DNA of 54,876 nt. Source: CAYSZB01 sp964435475 (lineage in GTDB: Bacteria; Chloroflexota; Anaerolineae; Anaerolineales; Anaerolineaceae). Below, piece after piece: positions 17,284-25,881 of the stretch. The stretch covers positions 1 through 54,876 of the forward strand of contig CAYSZB010000008.1 in assembly GCA_964435475.1 (NCBI GenBank). The letters are read 5' to 3'. Position 1 is the stretch's first letter. Each line of letters starts with the position of its first letter. Under the pieces are notes generated by a model, which was not told the origin of the DNA, searched no databases, and was given only the letters and a program-made list of their open reading frames with translations. The translations under genes and the position numbers were made by a program.

Positions 17284-18261
17284 ATGGCGCGTAAAACCCT
17301 GGGATTTGTCAACCTCATCTGGACCTGTGCATTTTGTGAAACCCAAAATCCCGGTCCCATCAAGTCATGTACCAGCTGCGGCGCACCCCAACCAGCGGAT
17401 GTGCACTTTGTTGAAGTGGACCAGGAAAGGTTTAATTTTATAAAAGATGAAGCTCTCATCCGAATGGCGAAGGCCGGACCGGACAAACACTGTCCCTACT
17501 GCGGCACGCGGAATCTTTCTACAGATGAGCGTTGTAAGCAATGCGGAAGTGACATAACCATTAATGCCCAGGCCCGCCGGGCTGGCCAGGTAGTCGGCGC
17601 CCCAGAGGTGCAAACTCCAGAAAAACCTGAGCCAAAAAAGCTATCAAAAGGGCTGCTGATCCTCCTGATCCTGGGGTTTGTTGTATTTTGTATCATTTCA
17701 ATCGTCATCCTGGCAAACCTGTTACGTACCGAAACAGTGACAGGCAGTGTTTCGCAGGTTGCCTGGCAAAGAACTTACAGCATTGAAGCTTATCAACAGG
17801 TCCAGGGTTCAGCCTGGTATGATGAGATACCAGCAGGTGCGGAGCTGGGCTCATGTTCCACCCGCTACCGCTATACATCCAGTGAACCAGTTGCCAATGC
17901 CACCGAGGTATGTGGCGAACCTTACACCATTGATACAGGAACCGGGGTTGGTGAGGTTGTCCAGGACTGCACATATGAAGTTTATGATGATTATTGCAGC
18001 TACTCAGGGTATGCCTGGATGGTTGTAGACACCATATCCAGTTCCGGCTATGACCTCTCTCCCTACTGGCCCCAGGCCAACCTGACATCGTCCTCACGCA
18101 TCGGTGAGCAAACCGAATCGTACGTGATCTATTTTGATGTCGATGGAGACACTTACAAATATGTCACAGATGATGCCTACCTTTTCCAATCTGCCTATCC
18201 CGGCAGTACCTGGCAACTGGAAGTCACCAGCTCGGGAAATATCACTTCCATCAACCAATAA
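17284..18261 (+). CDS. Membrane protein with RanBP2-type and second zinc ribbon, exported C-terminal domain
   Basis: A 325-residue single-pass membrane protein. The N-terminus carries a RanBP2-type zinc finger with exact spacing (W13, C15, C18, N22, C29, C32) and a second zinc ribbon (C70, C73, C84, C87). A charged Pro/Lys linker precedes one transmembrane helix (about 123-146). The remaining 175 residues, outside the membrane, are rich in Tyr, Ser, Thr and Cys (at least five Cys) and may be disulfide-bonded. The ATG at 17284 follows GGAGGT. I do not recognise the C-terminal domain. The topology suggests a protein that senses or binds a ligand outside and a partner inside. It is convergent with the HerA-like ATPase gene and shares a terminator. 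Confidence 0.75.
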   Translation: MARKTLGFVNLIWTCAFCETQNPGPIKSCTSCGAPQPADVHFVEVDQERFNFIKDEALIRMAKAGPDKHCPYCGTRNLSTDERCKQCGSDITINAQARRAGQVVGAPEVQTPEKPEPKKLSKGLLILLILGFVVFCIISIVILANLLRTETVTGSVSQVAWQRTYSIEAYQQVQGSAWYDEIPAGAELGSCSTRYRYTSSEPVANATEVCGEPYTIDTGTGVGEVVQDCTYEVYDDYCSYSGYAWMVVDTISSSGYDLSPYWPQANLTSSSRIGEQTESYVIYFDVDGDTYKYVTDDAYLFQSAYPGSTWQLEVTSSGNITSINQ

Positions 18262-18280
18262 CGCCAATCAAGTTAAACAC

Positions 18281-18312
18281 AAAGTGGCTGAGTTGAACTC
18301 AGCCACTTTTGT
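18281..18312. terminator. Bidirectional intrinsic terminator
   Basis: A 12-bp perfect stem (18281-18292 with 18298-18309) with a five-base loop and TTTTG tail on the plus strand lies between the convergent genes at 17284-18261 and 18331-20823. Confidence 0.85.
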
Positions 18313-18330
18313 TTAAATTCAAAAGTCCAC

Positions 18331-20823
18331 TTACTTGTAGGCTTTAACCGTGACCCACTCGTCCTTGGCTTTAAATGCATAGTAAGGCAACCAGACAACC
18401 CCGAACATGTCGGTCAAAATGTTCTTCTTGAGCGGCGCAATGGTCACCTCTCTGACCGTCCCGATGGATTGAGTGATCCGATCCTTGACCGCCTCAACTT
18501 CCTGGTTATACAGGCCATCCAGGTCTTCCAGTTGCTTTTGGTAAGTCGCGATCATTTCTTCTGATTCCTTGACATCACCTTTTGCATTCGAAGTCATTCT
18601 GCGCTTGGTCAGTGACGTGCTTAAACTAGCCTTGCGGGAGCCAAGCAATTTCATCACGTTCTCAAACCCCTTGCCTGCTTCCTCCAAGCGACGCTGGTTT
18701 AATTCCTTTTTGTCCTGTTCCAGTTCAAGGGTTTCCTTCTTGATCTTCAGCTGCAGGCTTTCACGCTGTTTGGCGTATTTTGTCTTAATTTTCGCGGATT
18801 CTGCATCCAACTGCTTCTGGATCTCATCAGTGCAGCGCTGCCGGAAATCAGCAGGGGATTCATCCGGCTTGCCAACCAGCTTTAAGGTATCGTTATACTG
18901 CAATTTGATCGTTCTGCTGCGGTAGATCCACTCAATAAAGTCCTTGGAAAGTTCCTGGATCGTACTTTCGTCATCCACAGGATAGGTCAGGCCGGAAAAA
19001 CTGGCATTTGGGAGTGGAGCCGACTTTATCTCCTTCATGTCGACCGGATCAGAGAGGTATTCCTCCCAGCGCACCAATCCACGCCGTTCAAGGCTATCGA
19101 TCCTGGCAGTTACCGTGCTTTCCTGGTCGACATTGTAAGTTCGATCCGCATAATAGACCTTTGCCTGTCCCAACAAAGCTGGTCGATACAAATAACTGGG
19201 TGAGGATGGAGAATCCGGCAATTGATCGCGAATTTCATCAATTGCATCGCCAAGGCTGCGATTGGTGTCCATGAAAAATACCTGTACGCTGGAGGCCAGT
19301 GCGGGTTGGGTTGCCATGCCTGGGGTGTTTCCACTGACCTTGATCTTCTGGTCGGCGCTGCCAGCGACACTGGAGGTCGCTGTCTGGCTGGATATGTTGG
19401 ATATTGCCTGGGTAATGCCTGCACCAACCATCTTATTGAGATCTGCCAGTTTTGTCCTCGTCACAGGCCCGGTCAGGTAGTTCATCGCCCAGCGTGTGGT
19501 GAACACCACAGGGGCTTTTGCGTGCACGTTATGCAGCAGGAAAACCCTTTTCCCCAGGGCAGAGATCGTTTTGTCAAAATATGCCCGATCCAACCCACTG
19601 CTGAGGCTTTCCAATCCATCCAGCAGGCGTTGTTTATCCTGGTCAGTCTGCAGTTTACCGATCATCCAGGTTCCAGCATTGGAGAGTGCCTTGTAATCCA
19701 GGTCGATTGGGTTTTGGGTGGCAACCACCAGACCGACACCAAATGCACGGGCTTGCTTGAGCATGCGCAGGATGATCGGTTTACTGGGTGGATTTGCCAC
19801 AGGCGGCAGGTAACCAACAATTTCATCAAAATACACCAGGGCACGCAGGTTGGATGAGCCGCTTTGCGTCCTCATCCATGTTTCGATCGCTGAGTAGAGC
19901 AGGGTGATGAAGAACATACGCTCGGCATCAGCCAGGTGTGCCAGGTAGAAAATGCTGTGCCGCGGTTTGCCTGCCGGTGTATAGAGCAGGCTGGCGATAT
20001 CCAGAGCCTGTCCCTCAAGCCAGGTTTGGAAAGCCGGGGCTGCCAGGAAATTGTTCAGCAGCATAGCAAGCTCAAAGCGATCTCTTTCGGGATAAAACTT
20101 GGATAGGGGGAATACGCCCAGCTTTTCGAACGGCGGCGTTTGCGTCTGCAGAATCAGGCTTTCGAGGTTTAGGTCAGCTCCAGTGCTCCAGGCAGTCTCA
20201 AAAATATTGGCCAACAGGATATGCTCACGGGATCTGACCGGGTCAATATCCTTCATGCCGATCAACTCCAACAGGGCAGTGACGGTGCTGGCGATTCGTT
20301 CCCTGAGGATCTCTTTATTGGTTTCCCAGGGGATCTCAGGGCATTTTAAGGATGCCAGGATGCTGACCGGGATGCCGGAGTCTGATCCAGGGGTATAAAT
20401 TGCGTAGTCGACTTTATCAACGAGTTTTTGGATACGCTCTTTACCAATTCCCCAATCGGACAAACCCTTGCTCCAGCTGGAGGCAGCTTCTTCGGATGCC
20501 TGTTCCAGGGATTTGCCTTCCCGGCGGGCAGCATCTTCGTCAACCCAGGGTTCAAAATCAGACGGGAGCAGGTCCGGGAAGTGTAAAAGGTGGTTGGTCA
20601 GGTCACCCTTGGGATCCACCATAATGGCTGGAATACCCAGCAACGCTGCTTCTTCCAGAAGAATGATGCCCAAGCCTGTCTTTCCTGAGCCGGTCATGCC
20701 AGTGATCACCCCATGAGTGGTCAGGTCCGATGGATCATAATAAATCGGCTGGTCAGGGTTGGCCTGTTTGGTTTTCAGATCATAGGCGCGTCCAAAAAAG
20801 AATTCATTTTCGTTTGAACTCAT
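18331..20823 (-). CDS. HerA-like ATP-binding protein with coiled-coil C-terminus
   Basis: An 830-residue cytoplasmic ATPase of the HerA/FtsK superfamily. The N-terminal part has Walker A GMTGSGKT (42-49) followed by IPAIMVDPKGDLTNHLL. A Walker B-like LRALVYFDEIVGYLPP and a sensor-like VVATQNPIDLDYKAL lie near residues 330-400. An alpha-helical coiled-coil region, very rich in Lys, Glu, Gln and Leu, occupies roughly 630-760. The ATG at 20823 has GGAGG five bases upstream, so the longer start at 20862 is rejected. Related proteins annotated as helicase HerA-like or DUF853 act on DNA or in unknown complexes. No NurA nuclease or other defence partner is next to it. The exact role is unknown. Confidence 0.82.
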   Translation of the reverse strand: MSSNENEFFFGRAYDLKTKQANPDQPIYYDPSDLTTHGVITGMTGSGKTGLGIILLEEAALLGIPAIMVDPKGDLTNHLLHFPDLLPSDFEPWVDEDAARREGKSLEQASEEAASSWSKGLSDWGIGKERIQKLVDKVDYAIYTPGSDSGIPVSILASLKCPEIPWETNKEILRERIASTVTALLELIGMKDIDPVRSREHILLANIFETAWSTGADLNLESLILQTQTPPFEKLGVFPLSKFYPERDRFELAMLLNNFLAAPAFQTWLEGQALDIASLLYTPAGKPRHSIFYLAHLADAERMFFITLLYSAIETWMRTQSGSSNLRALVYFDEIVGYLPPVANPPSKPIILRMLKQARAFGVGLVVATQNPIDLDYKALSNAGTWMIGKLQTDQDKQRLLDGLESLSSGLDRAYFDKTISALGKRVFLLHNVHAKAPVVFTTRWAMNYLTGPVTRTKLADLNKMVGAGITQAISNISSQTATSSVAGSADQKIKVSGNTPGMATQPALASSVQVFFMDTNRSLGDAIDEIRDQLPDSPSSPSYLYRPALLGQAKVYYADRTYNVDQESTVTARIDSLERRGLVRWEEYLSDPVDMKEIKSAPLPNASFSGLTYPVDDESTIQELSKDFIEWIYRSRTIKLQYNDTLKLVGKPDESPADFRQRCTDEIQKQLDAESAKIKTKYAKQRESLQLKIKKETLELEQDKKELNQRRLEEAGKGFENVMKLLGSRKASLSTSLTKRRMTSNAKGDVKESEEMIATYQKQLEDLDGLYNQEVEAVKDRITQSIGTVREVTIAPLKKNILTDMFGVVWLPYYAFKAKDEWVTVKAYK

Positions 20824-20895
20824 AATTCCTCCAAAATTTATTCTAGTAAAAGTATACTGCAAAGAAAGGGATTTTTCAGCGATAAAATCAATTAA

Positions 20896-20925
20896 AAAGA
20901 AAAGGCAGGTGATTTCGCACCTGCC
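20896..20925 (-). terminator. Intrinsic terminator after the UPF0316 gene
   Basis: An 8-bp perfect stem (20904-20911 with 20918-20925) with a six-base loop is followed on the minus strand by TTTTCTTTTT. It starts seven bases past the stop at 20932. Confidence 0.85.
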
Positions 20926-20931
20926 CTGTTC

Positions 20932-21462
20932 TTATGTATGCCAGTATCCCCTGCGCCTTGGCGTGATATCCTCGACGGTGATGAATGCATCCGGGTCAAC
21001 AGCCATCACCAGGACCTCCGCTTCTTTCACATTTTTGCGTTTCAGGTTGATATCCAGCAAGCTGACAGTTCCATCGCGCCCCTGCGCAGCTATTTCAGTC
21101 ACCGCATAATCAGCAGTGCGCAATTTCTCTGCGATCTCCTGCCCTTTTTGTTGGCTGATCACTTTCATATGCATATAACCGATCGCCAATCTCTTTTCGA
21201 TCGTCATGCCAATGACATTGCCGGTGGCAAACCCGGCAGCATAGCCGACAACATTCATGACGTTGTCAATATTCGCGATGACCGACCCGATGATCAGTAT
21301 GTAAAGGCTTGATTCGATAAAGCCCAAAATCCATGCATACCCCCGCTTGCCGCGCATGGTAAGCATGATGCGCAGGGTGTCCATGGTGACGCTGATCACA
21401 CGGGCTGCAAATATCAGTAATGCACCCAGCCAGGGATTTATGGATGATAATAATGCTTCCAT
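20932..21462 (-). CDS. UPF0316 membrane protein (DUF5698 plus DUF2179)
   Basis: A 176-residue protein of the UPF0316 family. About three transmembrane helices occupy the N-terminal half (13-33, 43-64 and 70-88); the first is followed by the conserved RVISVTMDTLRIMLTMRGKR. The C-terminal half is a DUF2179 domain (MHMKVISQQKGQEIAEKLR and ITVEDITPRR), an ACT-like fold found in several transport-related proteins. Biochemical function is unknown. The ATG at 21462 follows GAGGAG at seven bases. It is 19 bases downstream of the glycogen phosphorylase stop and is probably co-transcribed with it; I see no functional reason for that link. Confidence 0.9.
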   Translation of the reverse strand: MEALLSSINPWLGALLIFAARVISVTMDTLRIMLTMRGKRGYAWILGFIESSLYILIIGSVIANIDNVMNVVGYAAGFATGNVIGMTIEKRLAIGYMHMKVISQQKGQEIAEKLRTADYAVTEIAAQGRDGTVSLLDINLKRKNVKEAEVLVMAVDPDAFITVEDITPRRRGYWHT

Positions 21463-21481
21463 TTACTACTCCTCGCCTTTG

Positions 21482-23659
21482 TTACTTTTTAGCAGTGTCT
21501 TTTTCAGACCTTGTTGTCAGGATCGCGGGTTCATAATAGCGAGTCATGTATTCCTTCACCATACGCCGCATTGAGAATTGCGGGGCAAGGGTGCGAATGC
21601 TCTCTTTGACCCTGCCCAGCCAATCGACCGGCAAGCCATCTGCTGAGCGTTGGCGATAATACAACGGGATGATCTCATTTTCAAGGGTGTCATAAAGACT
21701 GGCACAATCAGCTGCATCCTGTTCCTCTTCCGAGGCATATTCTTTTTCGCTGCCGATCGCCCAACCATTGAGCCCATTGTAACCCTCGCGCCACCATCCA
21801 TCCAGAACTGAAAAATTCAGGGTTCCGTTCAGTGCCGCTTTTTCGCCACTTGTGCCCGAGGCTTCACGGGGTCGGCGTGGGGTATTCAACCACACATCAA
21901 CACCCTGCACAAGGTAGCGTGCCATATCCATGTCGTAATCATCCAGGAAAACCAGCCTGCCACCAAATCGCGCGTCCTTGACAGCGCGGTACACTTCCTG
22001 GATCAGTAATTTTCCAGGTTCGTCCGCCGGGTGTGCTTTTCCGGCAAAAATGATCTGCAGCGGCATATGAACATCATTGACCAGTCGGACCAGGCGGTTG
22101 TAATCTTTGAAAAGCAGGTTCGCTCTTTTATAGGTTGCAAAGCGCCTGGCAAATCCTATTGTCAGGGCGTAGGGGTCCAGCAGGACACCACTGGCAACTG
22201 TTTGCACAGGGTGCACCTGGGTGGTCAGCCACTGCTTCCTCGCCCGGCTGACCATATACACCACCAGCTTTCGCTTTAAGTGCCGTCTCACCCGCCACAA
22301 TTCTTCATCAGGGATATTCTCAACCTGTTGCCAGATCTCCGGTTCATCAATATGTTCAATCCAATCCGTGCCAAGATAGCGGGAATATAAAATACCCATA
22401 CGTCTTGCCAGCCATGTGCCGGTATGGATGCCATTGGTGATATACCCGATCGGCACGTCTTCCACCGGCAATTCAGGCCAAAGTGTGGACCACATTTTAC
22501 GGGAGACGTCTCCATGCAATTCTGATACCCCATTGCGAAAATTGGATAGTTTGAGTGCCAGAACGGGCATGCTATAGTTTTCTACTCCCCAGCTTTGCTG
22601 TACTTTGGCAAAATTCAGGAATTCCTCCCGCGTCATGCCCAGTTTATCCCAGTAATTGGAGAAGTATTTTTCCACCATCCAGACCGGGAATTCATCATTT
22701 CCGGCAGGCACGGGTGTATGAGTGGTAAAGACATTGGTCTGACTTACCTTTTCAATGGCGGTGGTCAGTTGCATGCCACCCTCCACAAATTCACGCAAGC
22801 GTTCCAGGGCCAGGAATGCTGAATGACCTTCATTCATATGGTAGATCGTCGGGTCATAACCTAACATCCTGAGTGCCCGCACACCGCCAATGCCCAGCAA
22901 TATTTCCTGTGAAATTCTCAACTCCAGGTCACTGATGTATAAACGGTCTGTCAACTGGCGATCTTTCGGGTCATTTTCCGGCAGGTCGGTATGCAGCAAA
23001 AAGAGCTTCACCCTGCCAACCTGTAACTCATACACGGTAGCAAACAACTCACGCCCGGGTAGGGGAATTGATATTTTAACAGGCTGCCCTTTTTCATCCG
23101 TGAGGGCAATAAGGGGTAATTCGTTAAAATTGATCTCAATATTCTGGGCTTGCTGCCAACCATCTTCGGTTATGTGCTGTGAAAAATAGCCATAGGTATA
23201 GAGAAAACCGACTGCGGTCAGCGGCAAGCCGAGGTCACTTGCTTCTTTCAGGTGGTCACCAGACAGGATACCCAAACCACCGGCATATACCATTAATGAC
23301 TCGTGCAGTCCAAACTCGAATGAAAAATATGCGATCTGCTCTTTGGTCAACTCCGGGTAGGTCCTGTTGAACCAGGTATCCTGGTTTGACATGTAACGGT
23401 CAAATTCACGGATGATCCGGTCATACTTATCCAGGAAATAGCGATCTGTGGTTAACTTGTTGAGAATAGCCCTGTCGATCTTCCTGAGAAATACAACCGG
23501 GTTGTGGTAACAATCATCCCACAGGATGGGTTCCATTTCCTTGAACATCCTGACAACTTCAGGGTTCCAGACCCACCACAGGTTGTGTGCCAGGTCTGCC
23601 AGGCGCTTCACCCGACGCGGAAGATCAAAACTATTCGGTACGTTTCTTTTTATATTCAT
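21482..23659 (-). CDS. glgP: Alpha-glucan phosphorylase with DUF3417 N-terminus
   Basis: A 725-residue enzyme that releases glucose 1-phosphate from glycogen, starch or maltodextrin using phosphate and pyridoxal phosphate. The N-terminal DUF3417 segment (LPRRVKRLADLAHNLWWVWN) marks the alpha-glucan phosphorylase subfamily common in Archaea, Actinobacteria and deeply branching bacteria. Conserved elements include YFSFEFGLHESLMVYAGGLG, the GFARRFATYKRANLL segment and the cofactor-site region EASGTSGEKAALNG followed by LDGWWREGYNG. I chose the ATG at 23659 because it gives the family N-terminus; its ribosome-binding site is weak (AAGAGAG), and an in-frame ATG at 23692 has none. It supplies glucose 1-phosphate for fermentation of stored glycogen. 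Confidence 0.94.
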   Translation of the reverse strand: MNIKRNVPNSFDLPRRVKRLADLAHNLWWVWNPEVVRMFKEMEPILWDDCYHNPVVFLRKIDRAILNKLTTDRYFLDKYDRIIREFDRYMSNQDTWFNRTYPELTKEQIAYFSFEFGLHESLMVYAGGLGILSGDHLKEASDLGLPLTAVGFLYTYGYFSQHITEDGWQQAQNIEINFNELPLIALTDEKGQPVKISIPLPGRELFATVYELQVGRVKLFLLHTDLPENDPKDRQLTDRLYISDLELRISQEILLGIGGVRALRMLGYDPTIYHMNEGHSAFLALERLREFVEGGMQLTTAIEKVSQTNVFTTHTPVPAGNDEFPVWMVEKYFSNYWDKLGMTREEFLNFAKVQQSWGVENYSMPVLALKLSNFRNGVSELHGDVSRKMWSTLWPELPVEDVPIGYITNGIHTGTWLARRMGILYSRYLGTDWIEHIDEPEIWQQVENIPDEELWRVRRHLKRKLVVYMVSRARKQWLTTQVHPVQTVASGVLLDPYALTIGFARRFATYKRANLLFKDYNRLVRLVNDVHMPLQIIFAGKAHPADEPGKLLIQEVYRAVKDARFGGRLVFLDDYDMDMARYLVQGVDVWLNTPRRPREASGTSGEKAALNGTLNFSVLDGWWREGYNGLNGWAIGSEKEYASEEEQDAADCASLYDTLENEIIPLYYRQRSADGLPVDWLGRVKESIRTLAPQFSMRRMVKEYMTRYYEPAILTTRSEKDTAKK

Positions 23660-23867
23660 GTAATCTCTCTTACTGTTCAGGATAACCTGCATGATAAAAA
23701 CAAGCAGGTTTTATCATTAAACATCGTTCCAGGTTATCAGAACCTTGAATGCTCTGATCTGATCAACTTGTTAAAACCCGGAAGGCGTTAATTCAAACGC
23801 TCAATTTTACCAGATAAAAGCCGGAAATTCGCAAAGCGATGGGCGTTGCCAACTAAAAAATGCAATC

Positions 23868-25274
23868 CTAGCGTTTCTGGCCTTTTTTACCTCCCCCTTT
23901 AAATGGAGGAGCGCTCATAAATAAGATTCTACAGATCCTTGAATCCAGCATCCTGCTGTAAAGTCTTTCATCAATATCATTTTGCTGCACAGAGGTCGTG
24001 ATCACAGTAGGAAGTTCTGCATTGTAGCGATGGTTGAATAGCTGGTAAAGTTTTTCTCTTGCCCAGGGGGTCGCTGATTGCGTACCCAGATCATCGAGGA
24101 TAAGCAGCCTGGCAGATTTGATCTCCTCAAAGCGCTTATCCAGGCTGATCACACTGTTCGGGCTAAATGTTGCCCGCAAGTGATCCAGCAGGTCAGGTAC
24201 AACGACCATCATCGGTGGATTACCCAAATTAGCCTGGTAGTTCCCAATCGCTGCTGCCAGGTGGGTCTTGCCACAGGCATAGGGGCCATTAAAAACAAGC
24301 CAACCAACAGGATCCTCAGCAAATGATTTGGCAGCTTCAAAAGCGGTCTGCAGTGATCTTTGGTCATCCGGTAAAAGACCTTCATCTTTTCGCATTGAGA
24401 AGTTACCGAATGTCTGCTTGCCATGAAAGCCCAGCGATGAAAGCTCGTGGTGTCCCATGTCATCTTTGGGATTGCGGTAATCGGGTGCCAGGATCATGAC
24501 CTGTGTCACCAATTCCGGGTCCGTCAGGCGCGATCGGATGCGACCATCGAACTCTGATGATTGGTTGTTACTGGTGATAACTGTCGCCAGCTTATTTATG
24601 TAGCGGTGGTTGATGATCTGGAAAAGTTTTTCCTGCGCCCAGGGGGTAATGTTCTGGGTGCCGAAATCATCCATCACCAGCAGGGTAATATTTCGGATCT
24701 CGTCAAAACGATCCTCAAAACCATCATCGTTGTTATTTGAGAAGGCAAACCTTAACCAATCCAGGAGGTCCGGCACGGTCAGGAAAATGGTGGATACACC
24801 CAGTGAAACTGCCTGGTTGGCAATTGCCGCCGCCAGGTGGGTCTTGCCGCATCCATACCTGCCGAGCAGCAGCAACCAGCCGCTCAAAGTTCCGGCAAAA
24901 TTCTGGGCATGGTTAAATGCCTGCTCAAGCGAATCTGCCTGTTGTTTGCCAAGCCCGACCCGACCGCGGGGCTTAAATGTGTCAAATGTCAGGTTTACCA
25001 ATGCATCCAGGTTGCTCAACTCGAAAAGACGCCGCCGGTTGTCATCCAGGACCTTCTGTTGACGGCAAATGCAGATCTCCATCTTGCCAAAGCGGGGATC
25101 ACCCGGGGCTACATCAAAACTCACGAAGCCAATGCCATGGCAAACCGGGCAATTGGGATCACCCAGGGTCTTGCGGACAGGGGTTCGTGACTGGTCTGTC
25201 TCATTCATCTTGCCCGAGCCATTTTCCTTTTGATCTCTGGCGAGTTTTTTCAAAGTCTGATCCAATTTTTCCAT
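23868..25274 (-). CDS. dnaC: DnaC/DnaI-like helicase-loader protein with two tandem AAA+ domains
   Basis: A 468-residue protein of the DnaC/IstB AAA+ family with the ATPase domain present twice. An N-terminal region starts MEKLDQTLKKLARDQKE and contains a Cys cluster (C42, C45, C68, C70). Domain 1 has Walker A GRYGCGKT (138-145), Walker B LLVMDDFGTQ (198-207) and VITSNNQ. Domain 2 has Walker A GPYACGKT (330-337), Walker B LLILDDLGTQ (390-399) and VITTSVQ. Both share VPDLLD and NHRY. Arginines follow each domain (DGRIRSRL, DERLYSRM). The start at 25274 overlaps the dnaD-like gene by 74 bases and has AAGGG upstream; the ATG at 25208 is an alternative. With dnaB and dnaD it probably loads the replicative helicase. 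Ordinary loaders have one AAA+ domain of about 250 residues in total. Confidence 0.88.
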   Translation of the reverse strand: MEKLDQTLKKLARDQKENGSGKMNETDQSRTPVRKTLGDPNCPVCHGIGFVSFDVAPGDPRFGKMEICICRQQKVLDDNRRRLFELSNLDALVNLTFDTFKPRGRVGLGKQQADSLEQAFNHAQNFAGTLSGWLLLLGRYGCGKTHLAAAIANQAVSLGVSTIFLTVPDLLDWLRFAFSNNNDDGFEDRFDEIRNITLLVMDDFGTQNITPWAQEKLFQIINHRYINKLATVITSNNQSSEFDGRIRSRLTDPELVTQVMILAPDYRNPKDDMGHHELSSLGFHGKQTFGNFSMRKDEGLLPDDQRSLQTAFEAAKSFAEDPVGWLVFNGPYACGKTHLAAAIGNYQANLGNPPMMVVVPDLLDHLRATFSPNSVISLDKRFEEIKSARLLILDDLGTQSATPWAREKLYQLFNHRYNAELPTVITTSVQQNDIDERLYSRMLDSRICRILFMSAPPFKGGGKKGQKR

Positions 25275-25881
25275 TGCGCCCTTCTTTTTTCCAGGAGTCC
25301 AGTATGGCATGGACATATTTCCAGTTGCGTGCATTGCGTTCCACAGCAATTTTTATGGCATCGGCGATCCAATCGGCAGGAAACTCCGTTTCATCTGCTT
25401 TCAGGATTTCCGCCATCATTGGGGTAATGATGCCGATGTTTTCTTCATACATTTGATAGATCGTCCTGGGTTCTGTAAACGTGCCGGCGGCTATTATGTC
25501 AACTGATTTCAACGAACCCTGCTGCAACTGAGCGATCAGCGCCCGGGCTTTGTTTGTATTGACAAAATAAAATGGCTCAGATCCATCAGCTTCAAATTTC
25601 AGAACCATCCCATCCTCTACCGCCTTGTGCATGGCAGCATTGACACGCCCTGACTCTCCATCAAAATAGTTTAAGAATTCCGGTTGATTACTGAGTTGTT
25701 CGAGAGAAAAATGCGCAGGACCGCTTTCGCTAAGGTTAAGGGTTTGTATGAGCAGGATAAGCAACTTCAGTTCATCGAGGTCATCGATGGTGGGCAGGAT
25801 AAGTGTAAAAAACTCCTCAGGCATGATAAATTGCCTGGATTTCCCGCTCACAAACCCAATAAAACGGTCGGTTTCAGGCAT
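25201..25881 (-). CDS. DnaD-like replication initiation/primosome protein
   Basis: A 226-residue protein with an N-terminal winged-helix-like region (about 15-100) and a C-terminal DnaB_2/DnaD domain. The latter is recognisable by YEENIGIITPMMAEIL starting at residue 145, W197 in DSWKKEG and NWKYVHAIL before it. In Firmicutes, DnaD and DnaB (the primosome protein) bind DNA and help the loader place helicase at origins and restart sites. The start at 25881 overlaps the end of the DnaB helicase gene by eight bases and has no independent ribosome-binding site, so it is translationally coupled. It lies between helicase and loader genes, which supports the role. Confidence 0.88.
   Translation of the reverse strand: MPETDRFIGFVSGKSRQFIMPEEFFTLILPTIDDLDELKLLILLIQTLNLSESGPAHFSLEQLSNQPEFLNYFDGESGRVNAAMHKAVEDGMVLKFEADGSEPFYFVNTNKARALIAQLQQGSLKSVDIIAAGTFTEPRTIYQMYEENIGIITPMMAEILKADETEFPADWIADAIKIAVERNARNWKYVHAILDSWKKEGRNGKIGSDFEKTRQRSKGKWLGQDE

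Noticed and set aside
19222..19857. Open frame of 211 codons on the plus strand
   Set aside because: Antisense to the HerA-like gene; rich in Cys, His and Gly without ordered motifs.
18331..20823. Antiphage defence system built on the HerA-like ATPase
   Set aside because: No nuclease, Sir2, toxin or other defence partner lies nearby, and the flanking genes are metabolic or membrane genes.
23868..25274. IstB of an IS21-type insertion sequence
   Set aside because: The ATPase resembles IstB, but no IstA transposase, terminal repeat or target duplication is present, and the genes beside it are dnaB and dnaD-like.
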